This document shows positions 34,626 through 42,759 of a stretch of DNA of 61,861 nucleotides, one piece after another. The notes below the pieces were generated by a model. That model was not told the DNA's origin, searched no databases, and saw nothing but the letters and a program-made list of their open reading frames with translations. This stretch comes from a virus. Made by a program: the position numbers and the translations under genes. Positions within the stretch are counted from its first letter, which is position 1, and each line of letters begins with the position of its first letter. The DNA is taken from the IMG/VR virus record IMGVR_UViG_3300020405_000676, positions 1 to 61,861 of that record. One strand, written 5' to 3'.

Positions 34626-34891
34626 TATTTGCCTTTAATTTTATCTAACATTATTTGTGCATTATAACATTCTTTTAGAGGATTGTCATCCTCTAAATCT
34701 TCTATTACTTTTAATAATGCTTCTAGTTTGTTAATTTTTTCTTTTGTAAGAACTGTTGGTTCTGGAATAACATCTGTAGTGATAGTTAAGGTTGTATCAT
34801 CTAATGTAAATGAATCCATTGTATAATCTGTAATTGTGATTGTGTCTGTTCCATCAATAGAAATATAATTTGTATCATTCATGTTCGTCAT
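34625..34891 (-). CDS. Hypothetical protein (88 aa)
   Basis: A small acidic protein with a Thr/Asp-rich beta-type first half (SIDGTDTITITDYTMDS) and a helical second half (INKLEALLKVIEDLEDDNP). It begins inside the end of the mazG-like gene; an ATG at 34882 is an equally possible start. Its stop overlaps the start of the DnaE-like gene by 1 nt. Family unknown. Confidence 0.6.
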   Translation of the reverse strand: MTNMNDTNYISIDGTDTITITDYTMDSFTLDDTTLTITTDVIPEPTVLTKEKINKLEALLKVIEDLEDDNPLKECYNAQIMLDKIKGK

Positions 34892-35135
34892 CGAAAAGTA
34901 TGCTCCATTTCATAAGTTTTTGTTTCTTTTCTTCCATTCTATCTGCAATTTGTTCATCAGTAACTAAACCACTAATTTTCATAATCTCAATCATGGTCAT
35001 AACGTCACCTACTTCATCTTGTAAATCTCGCAGATATTTTGTTTTGCCTTTACTACGAATCATTTTACTACATGCTTGAATTAATTCTCCACATTCTTCC
35101 ATAGTAATGACTAACATTTCTTCACGTTTTTTCAT
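34875..35135 (-). CDS. mazG: MazG-like nucleotide pyrophosphohydrolase (86 aa)
   Basis: The protein has the all-alpha NTP pyrophosphatase signature: EECGELIQACSK (ExxE) and LQDEVGDVMTMIE (ExxD). It would hydrolyse NTPs or dNTPs to monophosphates. Cyanophage MazG proteins are thought to adjust nucleotide pools. The start overlaps the stop of the small membrane peptide (ATGA), and ThyX lies immediately upstream, so this is a nucleotide-metabolism cluster. Confidence 0.8.
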   Translation of the reverse strand: MKKREEMLVITMEECGELIQACSKMIRSKGKTKYLRDLQDEVGDVMTMIEIMKISGLVTDEQIADRMEEKKQKLMKWSILFDDEHE

Positions 35136-35239
35136 AATGTAACTAATACTCCTAGAGGAATGCCAATACTAAGACAAAATAGTATAAAACAAATTGCATA
35201 GTAAAATCCTCCTATTGTGAGATATAAAAAATCTCTCAT
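35132..35239 (-). CDS. Single-pass membrane peptide between thyX and mazG (35 aa)
   Basis: The peptide begins MRDFLYLTIGGFYYAI and is hydrophobic along nearly all its length, with one predicted transmembrane helix. It is joined by ATGA overlaps on both sides (thyX stop at 35236; mazG start at 35135), and AAAGGA precedes the start, which supports real translation. It may be a membrane anchor, a holin-like or a superinfection peptide. No homologue is recognised. Confidence 0.7.
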   Translation of the reverse strand: MRDFLYLTIGGFYYAICFILFCLSIGIPLGVLVTL

Positions 35240-35940
35240 ATTTCTTTTCCTTTAAATTCTTCTGCAAGTGGAAATATATTAGCAATAACATCTGCTACTG
35301 CATGAGCAATTTTAATATGCTCTTTTTGTGTACCATTAGCACCACGTAATTCAATGTAGTGAATCCAACTACGCAACGTACCGTTCACATACATGCGGCT
35401 TACAGTATTGCCTTCAGGTAGTACTGCTCTTGCTTGTTCTTTGGCAATACCGTTACTTACAGCCCATTTGTATGCTTCTGTGGCGGCGTCTATAACTGCT
35501 CGTTGTTTGTCGTGCCACTTCTCTGCTAACAATTCGTGTTGTGTTTTGTTACCGCCTTTGCCCATATCAGCCAAGTCTAACTCAATGCTGTTTTGTCTGT
35601 TTTTAGGGTCTTGCAGTCTTGCTTCTCTAAATTCAAAACTTAGATCCTGTGTAGGGTCTGCATAACGTTGACTAAACTCTTGGAAACTAAAACTTCTATG
35701 TCTTAGAATCTGTCTAGCAATGTCTCTGGTTGTTTCAATTTCCAAACATGCACTCACCATTTCAAGTGGGCTCCAATGTTTGTGTTTCATCAAATACTTC
35801 ACAAGTTTTTCACTTGTTTCTTTATTATTCTGATTATCAGGATTACTTACCCTGGCACAATATGCCACTAGATCCAATGCCGATTCACTTCGACCAGGAA
35901 ATTGTGGTGATTGACTATAACTGATAATTTTTACGTTCAT
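35236..35940 (-). CDS. thyX: FAD-dependent thymidylate synthase ThyX
   Basis: ThyX makes dTMP from dUMP using FAD, NADPH and methylenetetrahydrofolate. The signature RHRSFSFQEFSQRY is intact, with LPEGNTVSRMYVNGTLRSW near the C-terminal active site; the length (234 aa) is normal. The start overlaps the zinc-finger gene stop by 4 nt. Together with NrdAB, MazG and gp1 it supplies DNA precursors. Confidence 0.95.
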   Translation of the reverse strand: MNVKIISYSQSPQFPGRSESALDLVAYCARVSNPDNQNNKETSEKLVKYLMKHKHWSPLEMVSACLEIETTRDIARQILRHRSFSFQEFSQRYADPTQDLSFEFREARLQDPKNRQNSIELDLADMGKGGNKTQHELLAEKWHDKQRAVIDAATEAYKWAVSNGIAKEQARAVLPEGNTVSRMYVNGTLRSWIHYIELRGANGTQKEHIKIAHAVADVIANIFPLAEEFKGKEI

Positions 35941-36611
35941 ATTTTTGCATCCTTACATGCTTGTTTGATTTCATTTACTTCTTCTTTATTAGCAGAAAAC
36001 AACTTTAGCCAAAATGGAGGCTCAATGATATCTTCTATCATTTTTACTTGTTCACTGTTAAATCTTTTTAATAAATTATCACCTGTACTGCTAAGATATA
36101 ATATCCAAGGACTTACTTTTGCACTTCTTAAATCATGTACTGCTCTTGAGGGCGAAACTTCTGTAAAGTAATTCTGCCAATCTGTTTCATTTTCTTTTCC
36201 CCATCCTGCAAGATATATTACAGTTCTTTCTAATGCTTTAAGACCAGGTTCTTTTCTAACATATTCTTTTAAATATTTGTCATACTGTTTATCTGTTGCC
36301 CATTGTTTAAGTTTTACACCTGTTCTAATCAAATGCTCTGTGTAACGTTCTGGTTCAAGCCATTCATTTACTTGACATGCTCTACCATATTTTACAAATG
36401 CTTCATAGTATTGACTTTTTATAAACTCTTCCATAGTCTTAGGATTTTTAGCAGTAGTGTTTATTTCATAAAACATTTGGAAGGCTCTATGTGCTAAACG
36501 TATGTGGCTCATTTCTCTATCTGCCCAACGTCTTTTCTTTACGCACATATGGGCCGCAAGAGTTCTTTCGCTCATAAAACTTTTACCGCACCATTTACAA
36601 TCCAAACTCAT
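35937..36611 (-). CDS. Zinc-finger protein of the replication cluster (224 aa)
   Basis: The N-terminus holds a C2HC/C2H2-like finger (C5, C8, H21, C23 in CKWCGKSFMSERTLAAHMC). The rest is helical and basic, with AHRAFQMFYEINT and VRKEPGLKALERTV. It overlaps gp62 and thyX by 4 nt each. Its place between clamp-loader and thymidylate genes suggests DNA binding in replication or transcription. Not assigned to a named T4 gene. Confidence 0.7.
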   Translation of the reverse strand: MSLDCKWCGKSFMSERTLAAHMCVKKRRWADREMSHIRLAHRAFQMFYEINTTAKNPKTMEEFIKSQYYEAFVKYGRACQVNEWLEPERYTEHLIRTGVKLKQWATDKQYDKYLKEYVRKEPGLKALERTVIYLAGWGKENETDWQNYFTEVSPSRAVHDLRSAKVSPWILYLSSTGDNLLKRFNSEQVKMIEDIIEPPFWLKLFSANKEEVNEIKQACKDAKI

Positions 36612-37078
36612 TTCTTAAATATTTCCTTTACTTCTTTATCATCATAACCATTAGCAAGTGCAAGTTCTTTCAAAGATTCATCATCGTTCAAACTTAAAAA
36701 TAATTCAATTTCATCTGCTTTTAAATGAGGAAGAACACTACTGACAAAGTCTCCTCTTTTACTTTTCTTTTTTCTACTGTTTGGTGGTTTTATATATGGG
36801 TGGTGTTGCACTTTACCACTGCCAGCCGCAGTCATTAATAACCATTGTAGTTCAGGATGTTTGCTAACATCAGTAAACTTATGATTTACTAATTCATTTA
36901 CCATCCAAACATAATCAGGTGCTGACTTTCCTTGTACACTACTAGCATATCTCATCATCATCCAAGGACTAAATGCTTTCTTTTGTTCAGCATTTAATTT
37001 GTTATACCAGTCTCTATCCTTTTTATCGATAGCCTTCATAACTTCTGCTAGTGGTATCTGTGGTTTTTTAGGCACCAA
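36608..37078 (-). CDS. 62: Clamp-loader small subunit (gp62-like, 156 aa)
   Basis: Residues such as FSPWMMMRYASSVQG, PELQWLLMTAAGSG and KADEIELFLSLND fit what I recall of gp62 from marine T4-like phages. With gp44 (not in this window) it would load the gp45 sliding clamp. The start overlaps the end of the MTAN gene by 11 nt. The assignment rests on remembered motifs and context. Confidence 0.6.
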   Translation of the reverse strand: MVPKKPQIPLAEVMKAIDKKDRDWYNKLNAEQKKAFSPWMMMRYASSVQGKSAPDYVWMVNELVNHKFTDVSKHPELQWLLMTAAGSGKVQHHPYIKPPNSRKKKSKRGDFVSSVLPHLKADEIELFLSLNDDESLKELALANGYDDKEVKEIFKK

Positions 37079-37598
37079 GTATCTCCATATAGTGCGGTTC
37101 TCCGTCTGCTACAGTCTCATGCCATTCTTTGCTGGCATTTTCATTTGCACTATCACTTATATATTTAAAACACTTAAAGTTTACATTGTGGTATTGGCAA
37201 GCCTTTGCAATAGCATAAGCCTCCATGTCTACCACATCAGCGACAATATCCAATAAGGAAGTATCAGTAACAAAATTATCACCAGTGCTACAACACATAC
37301 CATTATCTTCTCCAAAATTTATTACAATGTCTTTTTCAAAAGGTGTTTGTCCAACTTCAAAACCCATCTCACAACACTTCATATCACGTTGTACAAAGTT
37401 TGTTATTTCGTGTATTCCACTTTCAACTGTTATGCCACCTGCTGTACCAAAGTTCCATACTGTAGATGGTTTATATTTTTCTATAAGTGCTGATGCTTTT
37501 ATGGCGGCATTTACTTTTCCCACACCAGTAAAAAACACATTGTCCCATTTAGACATGTTAGGTGCTTCTTCTTTTAATGCAATTAAAATGATGTCCAT
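37068..37598 (-). CDS. Methylthioadenosine/S-adenosylhomocysteine nucleosidase-like protein
   Basis: The 176-residue protein is a short member of the PNP/MTAN family. It shows the nucleophile/phosphate-side segment GVGKVNAA, NFGTAGG, STGDNFVTD and the substrate segment VDMEAYAIAKAC, plus YISDSANENA with the usual catalytic aspartate. It would release adenine from methylthioadenosine or related nucleosides. The start codon directly follows the APRT stop (TAAATG) with GGAG inside the APRT end, so the two are tightly coupled. Confidence 0.85.
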   Translation of the reverse strand: MDIILIALKEEAPNMSKWDNVFFTGVGKVNAAIKASALIEKYKPSTVWNFGTAGGITVESGIHEITNFVQRDMKCCEMGFEVGQTPFEKDIVINFGEDNGMCCSTGDNFVTDTSLLDIVADVVDMEAYAIAKACQYHNVNFKCFKYISDSANENASKEWHETVADGEPHYMEILGA

Positions 37599-38132
37599 TT
37601 ATTCTCCTTCAAACTCCATTATGCATTTTACATCATATCCTTGTTCTTTTATTATAGCACTTCCTCCCAAGTTGGGCAAGTCTATTACTGCAACAATTAA
37701 AATATCTTCTTTAGGAATATTCCAATGTTCATGTATTAAATCGGCACAGGCTAGTGCTGTACCTCCTGTAGCAACCAAGTCATCTACAATAGCAACTTTG
37801 CCTTTTATGGGAGATATTTTTTGGATATGTAATTCTGTTTCGCCGTATTCTAATTTAAAAGATTTACTAACAGTAGGATTAGGTAATTTGCTTGGCTTTC
37901 TTGCTAATATAAAAGGCAAATCAAACTTTGTTGCAATGGGAGTTCCAAATACAAAACCTCTGCTTTCAATACCAACAATACAATCTGCATTAAATTTAGC
38001 AACATGAACACTAAGTTCTGTAATACTTTGTTTAAATGCAGTTGCGTTTTCTGTAATACTTGTAATATCTCTAAACTGTATTCCAGGGATAGGATAATCA
38101 GGTATTGTTCTTACAATATCTTTAAGAATCAT
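37599..38132 (-). CDS. apt: Adenine phosphoribosyltransferase
   Basis: APRT converts adenine and PRPP to AMP. Visible motifs are IQFRDIT, CIVGIESRGFVFG, the flexible loop region ARKPSKLPNP and the PRPP-binding VAIVDDLVATGGTA. The length (177 aa) is standard. It overlaps the acidic protein gene upstream by 11 nt and is followed without gap by the nucleosidase. The pair can recycle adenine freed from SAM-derived nucleosides into AMP. Confidence 0.93.
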   Translation of the reverse strand: MILKDIVRTIPDYPIPGIQFRDITSITENATAFKQSITELSVHVAKFNADCIVGIESRGFVFGTPIATKFDLPFILARKPSKLPNPTVSKSFKLEYGETELHIQKISPIKGKVAIVDDLVATGGTALACADLIHEHWNIPKEDILIVAVIDLPNLGGSAIIKEQGYDVKCIMEFEGE

Positions 38133-38868
38133 CTTCCATCTCTGCGTCGTAATCTTCCCAATATTCTGACAAGTCTTCTTCAGATGGATCTTTGTATTCG
38201 TCTCTCCATTTGTCTGTGCTCCAACCTACTGCGGCTTCGTAACTTTTGCCCATTGTGTCGTTCATATCATAGTTGGCTTCTAACCAAACTTTGTCGTATG
38301 CTAAATCCTCTACAAATTCTCCCATGTGCGTTTCGTTTACTGTCATAACAAGTTTCTTTTCATCAAAAGGTTCATCTGTATCCACAAACCAACTTGCAAA
38401 GCCACCTTTTTCCACACTCATAAAAATCATTACAGGCGTACAACCTTCCGGGCTTTCACCATTAGCATCAGTACTAATGTATGCACCTTCTCTGCCTTTG
38501 AGCCAATGTGCTTCTGCACTCACTTCATTTTCCCAATCTCCGCCCCAATCATCTGAGCCGTCAGTTGGTACAGGTGTTACTGTAAATCCACCATCTGCAA
38601 AAGCGGCATTGATATGCTCTTTGTCATCTACTTCATACCAACCAGGTATTTCATTGCCATCTTCAAAAATGTCAGGTGAATCAGAATCTAATCCTACATC
38701 ATCGTCCCATTCTGAAAGTGCTAACACATGGTCAATGAAACCACAACTGTGTGCTCCATCTTCTTCAATTTTAGGTGTCCAATATTGTGCAAAGTCTTCT
38801 GAGACTGTGCCTACAGCACATTCGCCTCCATATCTGCCACCATCTATTCTATATCTATATTTTGCCAT
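38122..38868 (-). CDS. Acidic hypothetical protein (248 aa)
   Basis: The protein is strongly acidic, rich in D, E, W and G, with SEWDDDVGLDSDSPD, DDWGGDWENE and an acidic tail DYDAEMEDDS. The N-terminus is MAKYRYRIDGGRYGGE. A strong AGGAGG ribosome binding site precedes it. DNA mimicry would suit the charge, but no family is recognised. Confidence 0.7.
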   Translation of the reverse strand: MAKYRYRIDGGRYGGECAVGTVSEDFAQYWTPKIEEDGAHSCGFIDHVLALSEWDDDVGLDSDSPDIFEDGNEIPGWYEVDDKEHINAAFADGGFTVTPVPTDGSDDWGGDWENEVSAEAHWLKGREGAYISTDANGESPEGCTPVMIFMSVEKGGFASWFVDTDEPFDEKKLVMTVNETHMGEFVEDLAYDKVWLEANYDMNDTMGKSYEAAVGWSTDKWRDEYKDPSEEDLSEYWEDYDAEMEDDS

Positions 38869-38877
38869 AATTTCCTC

Positions 38878-39381
38878 CTAATCTAGCAAATGCGAAACAT
38901 CGATTTCATTAGGAATCTTGTTTGCTTCTTTTACAAAAAATGCACACTTAGGATTAGGTTTATTCTCTAAAGGTGCAACCAACATGTGTCCGTTTTTTAA
39001 TTTAGGAAAGTACCACTTTACATCTTGATAGATGTTAGTAATTTTTACTTCTTCACATTCTATTAATTTTCTTCCTAAAGGATTTAATGTTGCAGTTAAA
39101 AATCCTCTATTGTTTAAACTTGTCAAAGGTATTACTTCTATTCCACTTAAATCTTCATCTGTTATTGCTATGCTCCAATCCATTGGCATTTGAATTGTTT
39201 TATCACCTATTTTTAAACAAATAGCAGGTGCATAAAAACTCTCCAAGAATATCAATGGCAAAAAGTAATAATCCATAAACTCAGGATCTGTTGTGTCAAA
39301 CACACAAAAACGTATGTCATCTATTACATCAGGCACATGGTCTATTTCATAAACGTCGTTGTCGACTGTTAATATTTTCAT
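38878..39381 (-). CDS. Conserved hypothetical protein next to uvsW (167 aa)
   Basis: A mixed alpha/beta soluble protein starting MKILTVDNDVYEID, with VKWYFPKLKNGHMLVAPL near the C-terminus. It overlaps the uvsW stop by 4 nt (ATGA), so it is expressed with the helicase. I recognise no domain. Confidence 0.65.
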   Translation of the reverse strand: MKILTVDNDVYEIDHVPDVIDDIRFCVFDTTDPEFMDYYFLPLIFLESFYAPAICLKIGDKTIQMPMDWSIAITDEDLSGIEVIPLTSLNNRGFLTATLNPLGRKLIECEEVKITNIYQDVKWYFPKLKNGHMLVAPLENKPNPKCAFFVKEANKIPNEIDVSHLLD

Positions 39382-40835
39382 TTATACTCCAATTTGGTTA
39401 CTTGAAAAGGAAAACCCTGCTCTTTATAAAATGCTTTTCTTTTTGTCAAGTGTCTTTTACTATATTTTAAATTACTCGTAATGTCAATTACATTCAAATA
39501 GTCTTTGTCCTCGGCTTTACGAATTCCTCTTCCGATACTTTGTATTACACGAACAAAACTTTTACCTGGCTCTAATAAAACCAAATTAAAAATTCTAGGT
39601 ATGTTAATACCAACTGCCGCTACACCATAAGTTGCAACTATAACTTTATTATCCATTTCACTAACTTCTCGGTATTCTTTTTGCCTATCAGCAACTTTCA
39701 TATCTCCACTTATGAATACCCATTCAGGAAACATATCAGATAATATTTCACCTGTTGCAATTCTGTCTATTAATACAAGTGTATTTCCAGAACCGCTTAT
39801 GCTAGTAATAATACTGCTAATTTCTTCGATTCTGTCTTTGTCAGTTACAAGCCATTTTAACTCTTGAGCATAATTGTTAAATCCTAATACGCCGTCTTGC
39901 AACTGAATTATATTGATATCTAAGTTTGCTAGTACACCTTTTTCTTGTAACTCTTTACTACTTAAATTACCAATCACTGGTCCTAAAGAACAAACACAAC
40001 CAACTGCTTCATGTTCATCTTTAGGTATTGTTCCTGTCAAACCCCATCTAACAGGAACATTTCTAAATGGTCCACCTAATAAATTTCTCAGTACATCTGC
40101 TTTTGCTTTGTGTACTTCATCGACCATTATACATACAACCCCATCTAAGAAATCATCTATGGGGAAATCTGCTTCATATTTTTTACTTTTCTTTTCTAGT
40201 ATTGCTAAACTTTGCCATGTGCAAATTGTATGTGTCTTATCATATTCTTTCCTATCTCCGAATAGTACACCAACATCAAGTCCTAAATTTTTATAGTCTT
40301 TTTCTGTTTGTAATACTAAGTCTTTGTTAGGAACAATTACTATTGTTCTACCATACTGTTCACACAAATCGCTTAAGGCGGCTGTTATGAGCGTCTTACC
40401 GGCACCTGTAGCCACCTCCTGCAAACTTTGTGGGTTTTTTAAAAAGTTGTTTATTACGTCAACTTGATAGTCTCTGAGTATAATAGGTTCACCTTCTGCT
40501 GGATGACCTTTGGGCCATGCAATATCATCATATTTGGTTTGTTCTATTTCCTCAAACTCAAATGACCAAACGTTTCTGTTGTCTTGTACTTCAACATCAT
40601 ATCCTGCTTGTTGTACAATAGGAAGTAATCTATCAAGTAGATTCATATATGTTCTACCGCCAACATCGCAGAATCGAACACAACCATCCCATCTACCTAA
40701 CTTGTAAGCAGGCATATGATATGCATACGGTAAAAAGTATTTTACTTCATCGGATATCTTGCGTCTAGTTTTAACGTCAAGTCCAACAAATTTTACATTT
40801 ACTTCATCTCGTATTTCTAAGATACATTTAGCCAT
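39378..40835 (-). CDS. uvsW: UvsW superfamily 2 helicase
   Basis: UvsW remodels branched recombination and replication intermediates. The 485-residue protein has an N-terminal UvsW-type domain (AYHMPAYKLGRWDG), the Q/Walker A motif EVATGAGKTL, VDEVHKAKAD, LTGTIPKDE and the SF2 motif VI QSIGRGIRK. It lies 11 nt from the end of the TonB-receptor gene and may be partly co-transcribed with it. Confidence 0.93.
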   Translation of the reverse strand: MAKCILEIRDEVNVKFVGLDVKTRRKISDEVKYFLPYAYHMPAYKLGRWDGCVRFCDVGGRTYMNLLDRLLPIVQQAGYDVEVQDNRNVWSFEFEEIEQTKYDDIAWPKGHPAEGEPIILRDYQVDVINNFLKNPQSLQEVATGAGKTLITAALSDLCEQYGRTIVIVPNKDLVLQTEKDYKNLGLDVGVLFGDRKEYDKTHTICTWQSLAILEKKSKKYEADFPIDDFLDGVVCIMVDEVHKAKADVLRNLLGGPFRNVPVRWGLTGTIPKDEHEAVGCVCSLGPVIGNLSSKELQEKGVLANLDINIIQLQDGVLGFNNYAQELKWLVTDKDRIEEISSIITSISGSGNTLVLIDRIATGEILSDMFPEWVFISGDMKVADRQKEYREVSEMDNKVIVATYGVAAVGINIPRIFNLVLLEPGKSFVRVIQSIGRGIRKAEDKDYLNVIDITSNLKYSKRHLTKRKAFYKEQGFPFQVTKLEYK

Positions 40836-40846
40836 ATGTAATTATA

Positions 40847-42592
40847 CTACCACTTCCTTTGCATTGTCAACATAAATTGTCTGCCACGGTTATTATAACC
40901 AGGAAGAACTTCAACTTCTTCATCTAGCATATTATCGATACTTAAAGCCAAGTCTACATCATTAGCAAAAGTCTTAATATATCTAAAAGATAAATTATGT
41001 AAATCTTCTAATTCATCACCATCATAAGGACCTGGTTTTCTATTAAACTGTCCTCTAAATGTAATATCAAATTCGTGACTACCAAAAGATTGATTCCAGC
41101 CAAGTACACCCATGTACTTAGGAACTCTTGCTTGGTCTGTATCAGTAACAGCAAGTGCAACTTTAAATGCTCCAAATTCTTGTGCATATCTTAAGCCTTG
41201 TGTTTCGTATGCACCTGTATTGTAATACTTAGGAGCATTCCAAACTTGCTCTGTTGTTGTAATAACTGTAGTCTCTCCTGTTTCAGGATCAGTTACAGTT
41301 TCAGATGTAGTAACATCTTCATAAAAACCAGGTGTGTATTCTATTGCTTGTTCAAATTCATATCTAAACAAACTTAATACACCAAATCCAATTTCATAAC
41401 CAATTGCTTCTTCAGGTAATAAATCTGCATTAGCACTTACATAGCCGTCGCCATTTAATTCATACAATGTAGGTCTTCTATAACTATTACCAACATTTAA
41501 AAAGAATGGTCCACGTTCTAACCCGAATCTCAATGCATTCTGGTCTTCATTACCAACTCTAAAACCAAAGTTATATTTCATGGCAAAGTCGGCATTTATG
41601 TTTAAGTAAGCACCATAATTATCTCTATCATAATCATCTGTGAGTGTTTTATACTGTTCATGACTTGCATCAACACCATAACCTACTTGCAGTTTGTTAG
41701 ATAGGTCCACTTGGTCTCCTACTCTCAAATAGTCTGTGCTACTTTCATTGTAATATGATAACCAATCACCTGTTGTGTAATTTGCTTTATCATGTGTTCT
41801 ACCTAGTGTAAAATATTCATTATTTACTGCAAAGTTATATTTTTCACCATCTTGTTTACAATCATTTGATGCTTCAAAATTAGAATCATAACAGTTATCA
41901 TAATCATATCTATAATCAGTATAATCTGCTGTTATAGTAAAGTCTTGGACATCAATATTAAATTTTGCATTCTTATTTGAATACAAATCTTTTTCCACAT
42001 TGTCATTTCTAACACTATCTTGATTAGTTTCCATTGCAGTATATTGAAACCAATTTGTTGGTGCTATACTAACAAAGCGGTGTGACTGCGTTCCAAATCT
42101 AGCAGTTACGCCTTGTTCAATATTATCTTTAATCAAAATTGTGCCAGCAATACTACCGCTACCATATACAACACTATTGGCACCTGAGATAACTTTAACC
42201 TTTTGCCCAGTTGCTAAATCTGTTCCAAAGTCATACCAAGCACTACCAGGTAAATTTGCTGGTATCCCATTTTTGTAAACTGCCGTGTGTACTGTTTGAG
42301 CACCACGTTCATTGTATCCTTGAAAAGCACCATCACCACCTGCTGTCCAAGTGTGTGCTGGAAGTAATACTCTTATAAAGGATGATTCTTTTAGTGGGTC
42401 TGCTTTCACAGTTTTTACTTGTTGTGCCACTACCACAACTTCTTCTATTTCTTCTGCCTTTGCTTGTGGGCTCAAACATACTGCTATTGCAAATATAATT
42501 GACCATGCAAACATGGCATACATAGGAGAGAAATTTAAATGAAAATTCCTTTTCCACTCTCTCTCCTGACGTTCCTTATCTATGATATTCAT
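40847..42592 (-). CDS. TonB-dependent outer-membrane receptor (581 aa)
   Basis: The protein has a bacterial signal peptide (hydrophobic FAWSIIFAIAVCLS, cleavage after AKA at about residue 46) and a TonB-box-like EEVVVVAQ (50-57). A plug domain (about 64-156) carries VYKNGIPANLPGS and the plug end motif GANSVVYGSGSIAGTILIKD. A 22-strand-type beta barrel follows, with aromatic-girdled strands, ending in the outer-membrane C-terminal aromatic signal MLTMQRKW. The size is near the lower limit (BtuB-like). Such receptors import B12, siderophores or glycans using TonB energy and are also common phage receptors. It has a near-consensus sigma70 promoter and GGAG binding site, and is flanked by phage genes on the same strand. 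Substrate unknown. Confidence 0.9.
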   Translation of the reverse strand: MNIIDKERQEREWKRNFHLNFSPMYAMFAWSIIFAIAVCLSPQAKAEEIEEVVVVAQQVKTVKADPLKESSFIRVLLPAHTWTAGGDGAFQGYNERGAQTVHTAVYKNGIPANLPGSAWYDFGTDLATGQKVKVISGANSVVYGSGSIAGTILIKDNIEQGVTARFGTQSHRFVSIAPTNWFQYTAMETNQDSVRNDNVEKDLYSNKNAKFNIDVQDFTITADYTDYRYDYDNCYDSNFEASNDCKQDGEKYNFAVNNEYFTLGRTHDKANYTTGDWLSYYNESSTDYLRVGDQVDLSNKLQVGYGVDASHEQYKTLTDDYDRDNYGAYLNINADFAMKYNFGFRVGNEDQNALRFGLERGPFFLNVGNSYRRPTLYELNGDGYVSANADLLPEEAIGYEIGFGVLSLFRYEFEQAIEYTPGFYEDVTTSETVTDPETGETTVITTTEQVWNAPKYYNTGAYETQGLRYAQEFGAFKVALAVTDTDQARVPKYMGVLGWNQSFGSHEFDITFRGQFNRKPGPYDGDELEDLHNLSFRYIKTFANDVDLALSIDNMLDEEVEVLPGYNNRGRQFMLTMQRKW

Positions 42593-42621
42593 AAATTCTC
42601 CAGGTTATAAGTTCTATTATA

Positions 42622-42649
42622 ATTATACGTCTTATACAGGAAAAGTCAA
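42622..42649 (-). promoter_or_regulatory. Sigma70 promoter of the TonB-dependent receptor gene
   Basis: TTGACT (42649-42644), 16-nt spacer, TATAAT (42627-42622), with a leader of about 25 nt containing GGAG. Confidence 0.85.
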
Positions 42650-42668
42650 GTGAAATATCAAATAAAGT

Positions 42669-42693
42669 GAAGCCCGGAAGAAATCCGGGCTTC
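42669..42693 (-). terminator. Terminator after the AAA+ ATPase gene
   Basis: A perfect 10-bp stem, GAAGCCCGGA (669-678) with TCCGGGCTTC (684-693), loop of 5. On the minus strand it is followed by an A/T-rich stretch with short T runs. It insulates the receptor promoter from upstream transcription. Confidence 0.8.
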
Positions 42694-42694
42694 T

Positions 42695-42745
42695 TGGTGC
42701 TCTGTGTGGGGGATGACTAACGTTTGAGCACCAGGGAATCGTTAG
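42695..42745 (-). other. Pseudoknot-like RNA element in the ATPase 3' region
   Basis: Two interleaved perfect helices are visible: TGGTGCTC (695-702) with GAGCACCA (726-733), and CTAACG (717-722) with CGTTAG (740-745). The order a-b-a'-b' is an H-type pseudoknot. It sits between the ATPase stop codon and the terminator. It may be a 3' stability element or the body of a small RNA; orientation is assumed from the transcript. Confidence 0.55.
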
Positions 42746-42759
42746 CAGTATTACTTATT

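Noticed and set aside
37225-38007. 260-codon plus-strand open frame opposite the MTAN and APRT genes
   Set aside because: It is antisense to two proteins with clear family motifs, has no ribosome binding site or promoter, and reflects codon bias of the true strand.
38273-38881. 202-codon plus-strand open frame opposite the acidic protein
   Set aside because: Shadow of the acidic gene, which has AGGAGG and coupled neighbours.
40847-42592. Receptor gene as host contamination in the assembly
   Set aside because: It is flanked within 11 nt by uvsW and uses the same promoter style and A/T-rich codon use as neighbours. Read mapping would still be needed to be certain.
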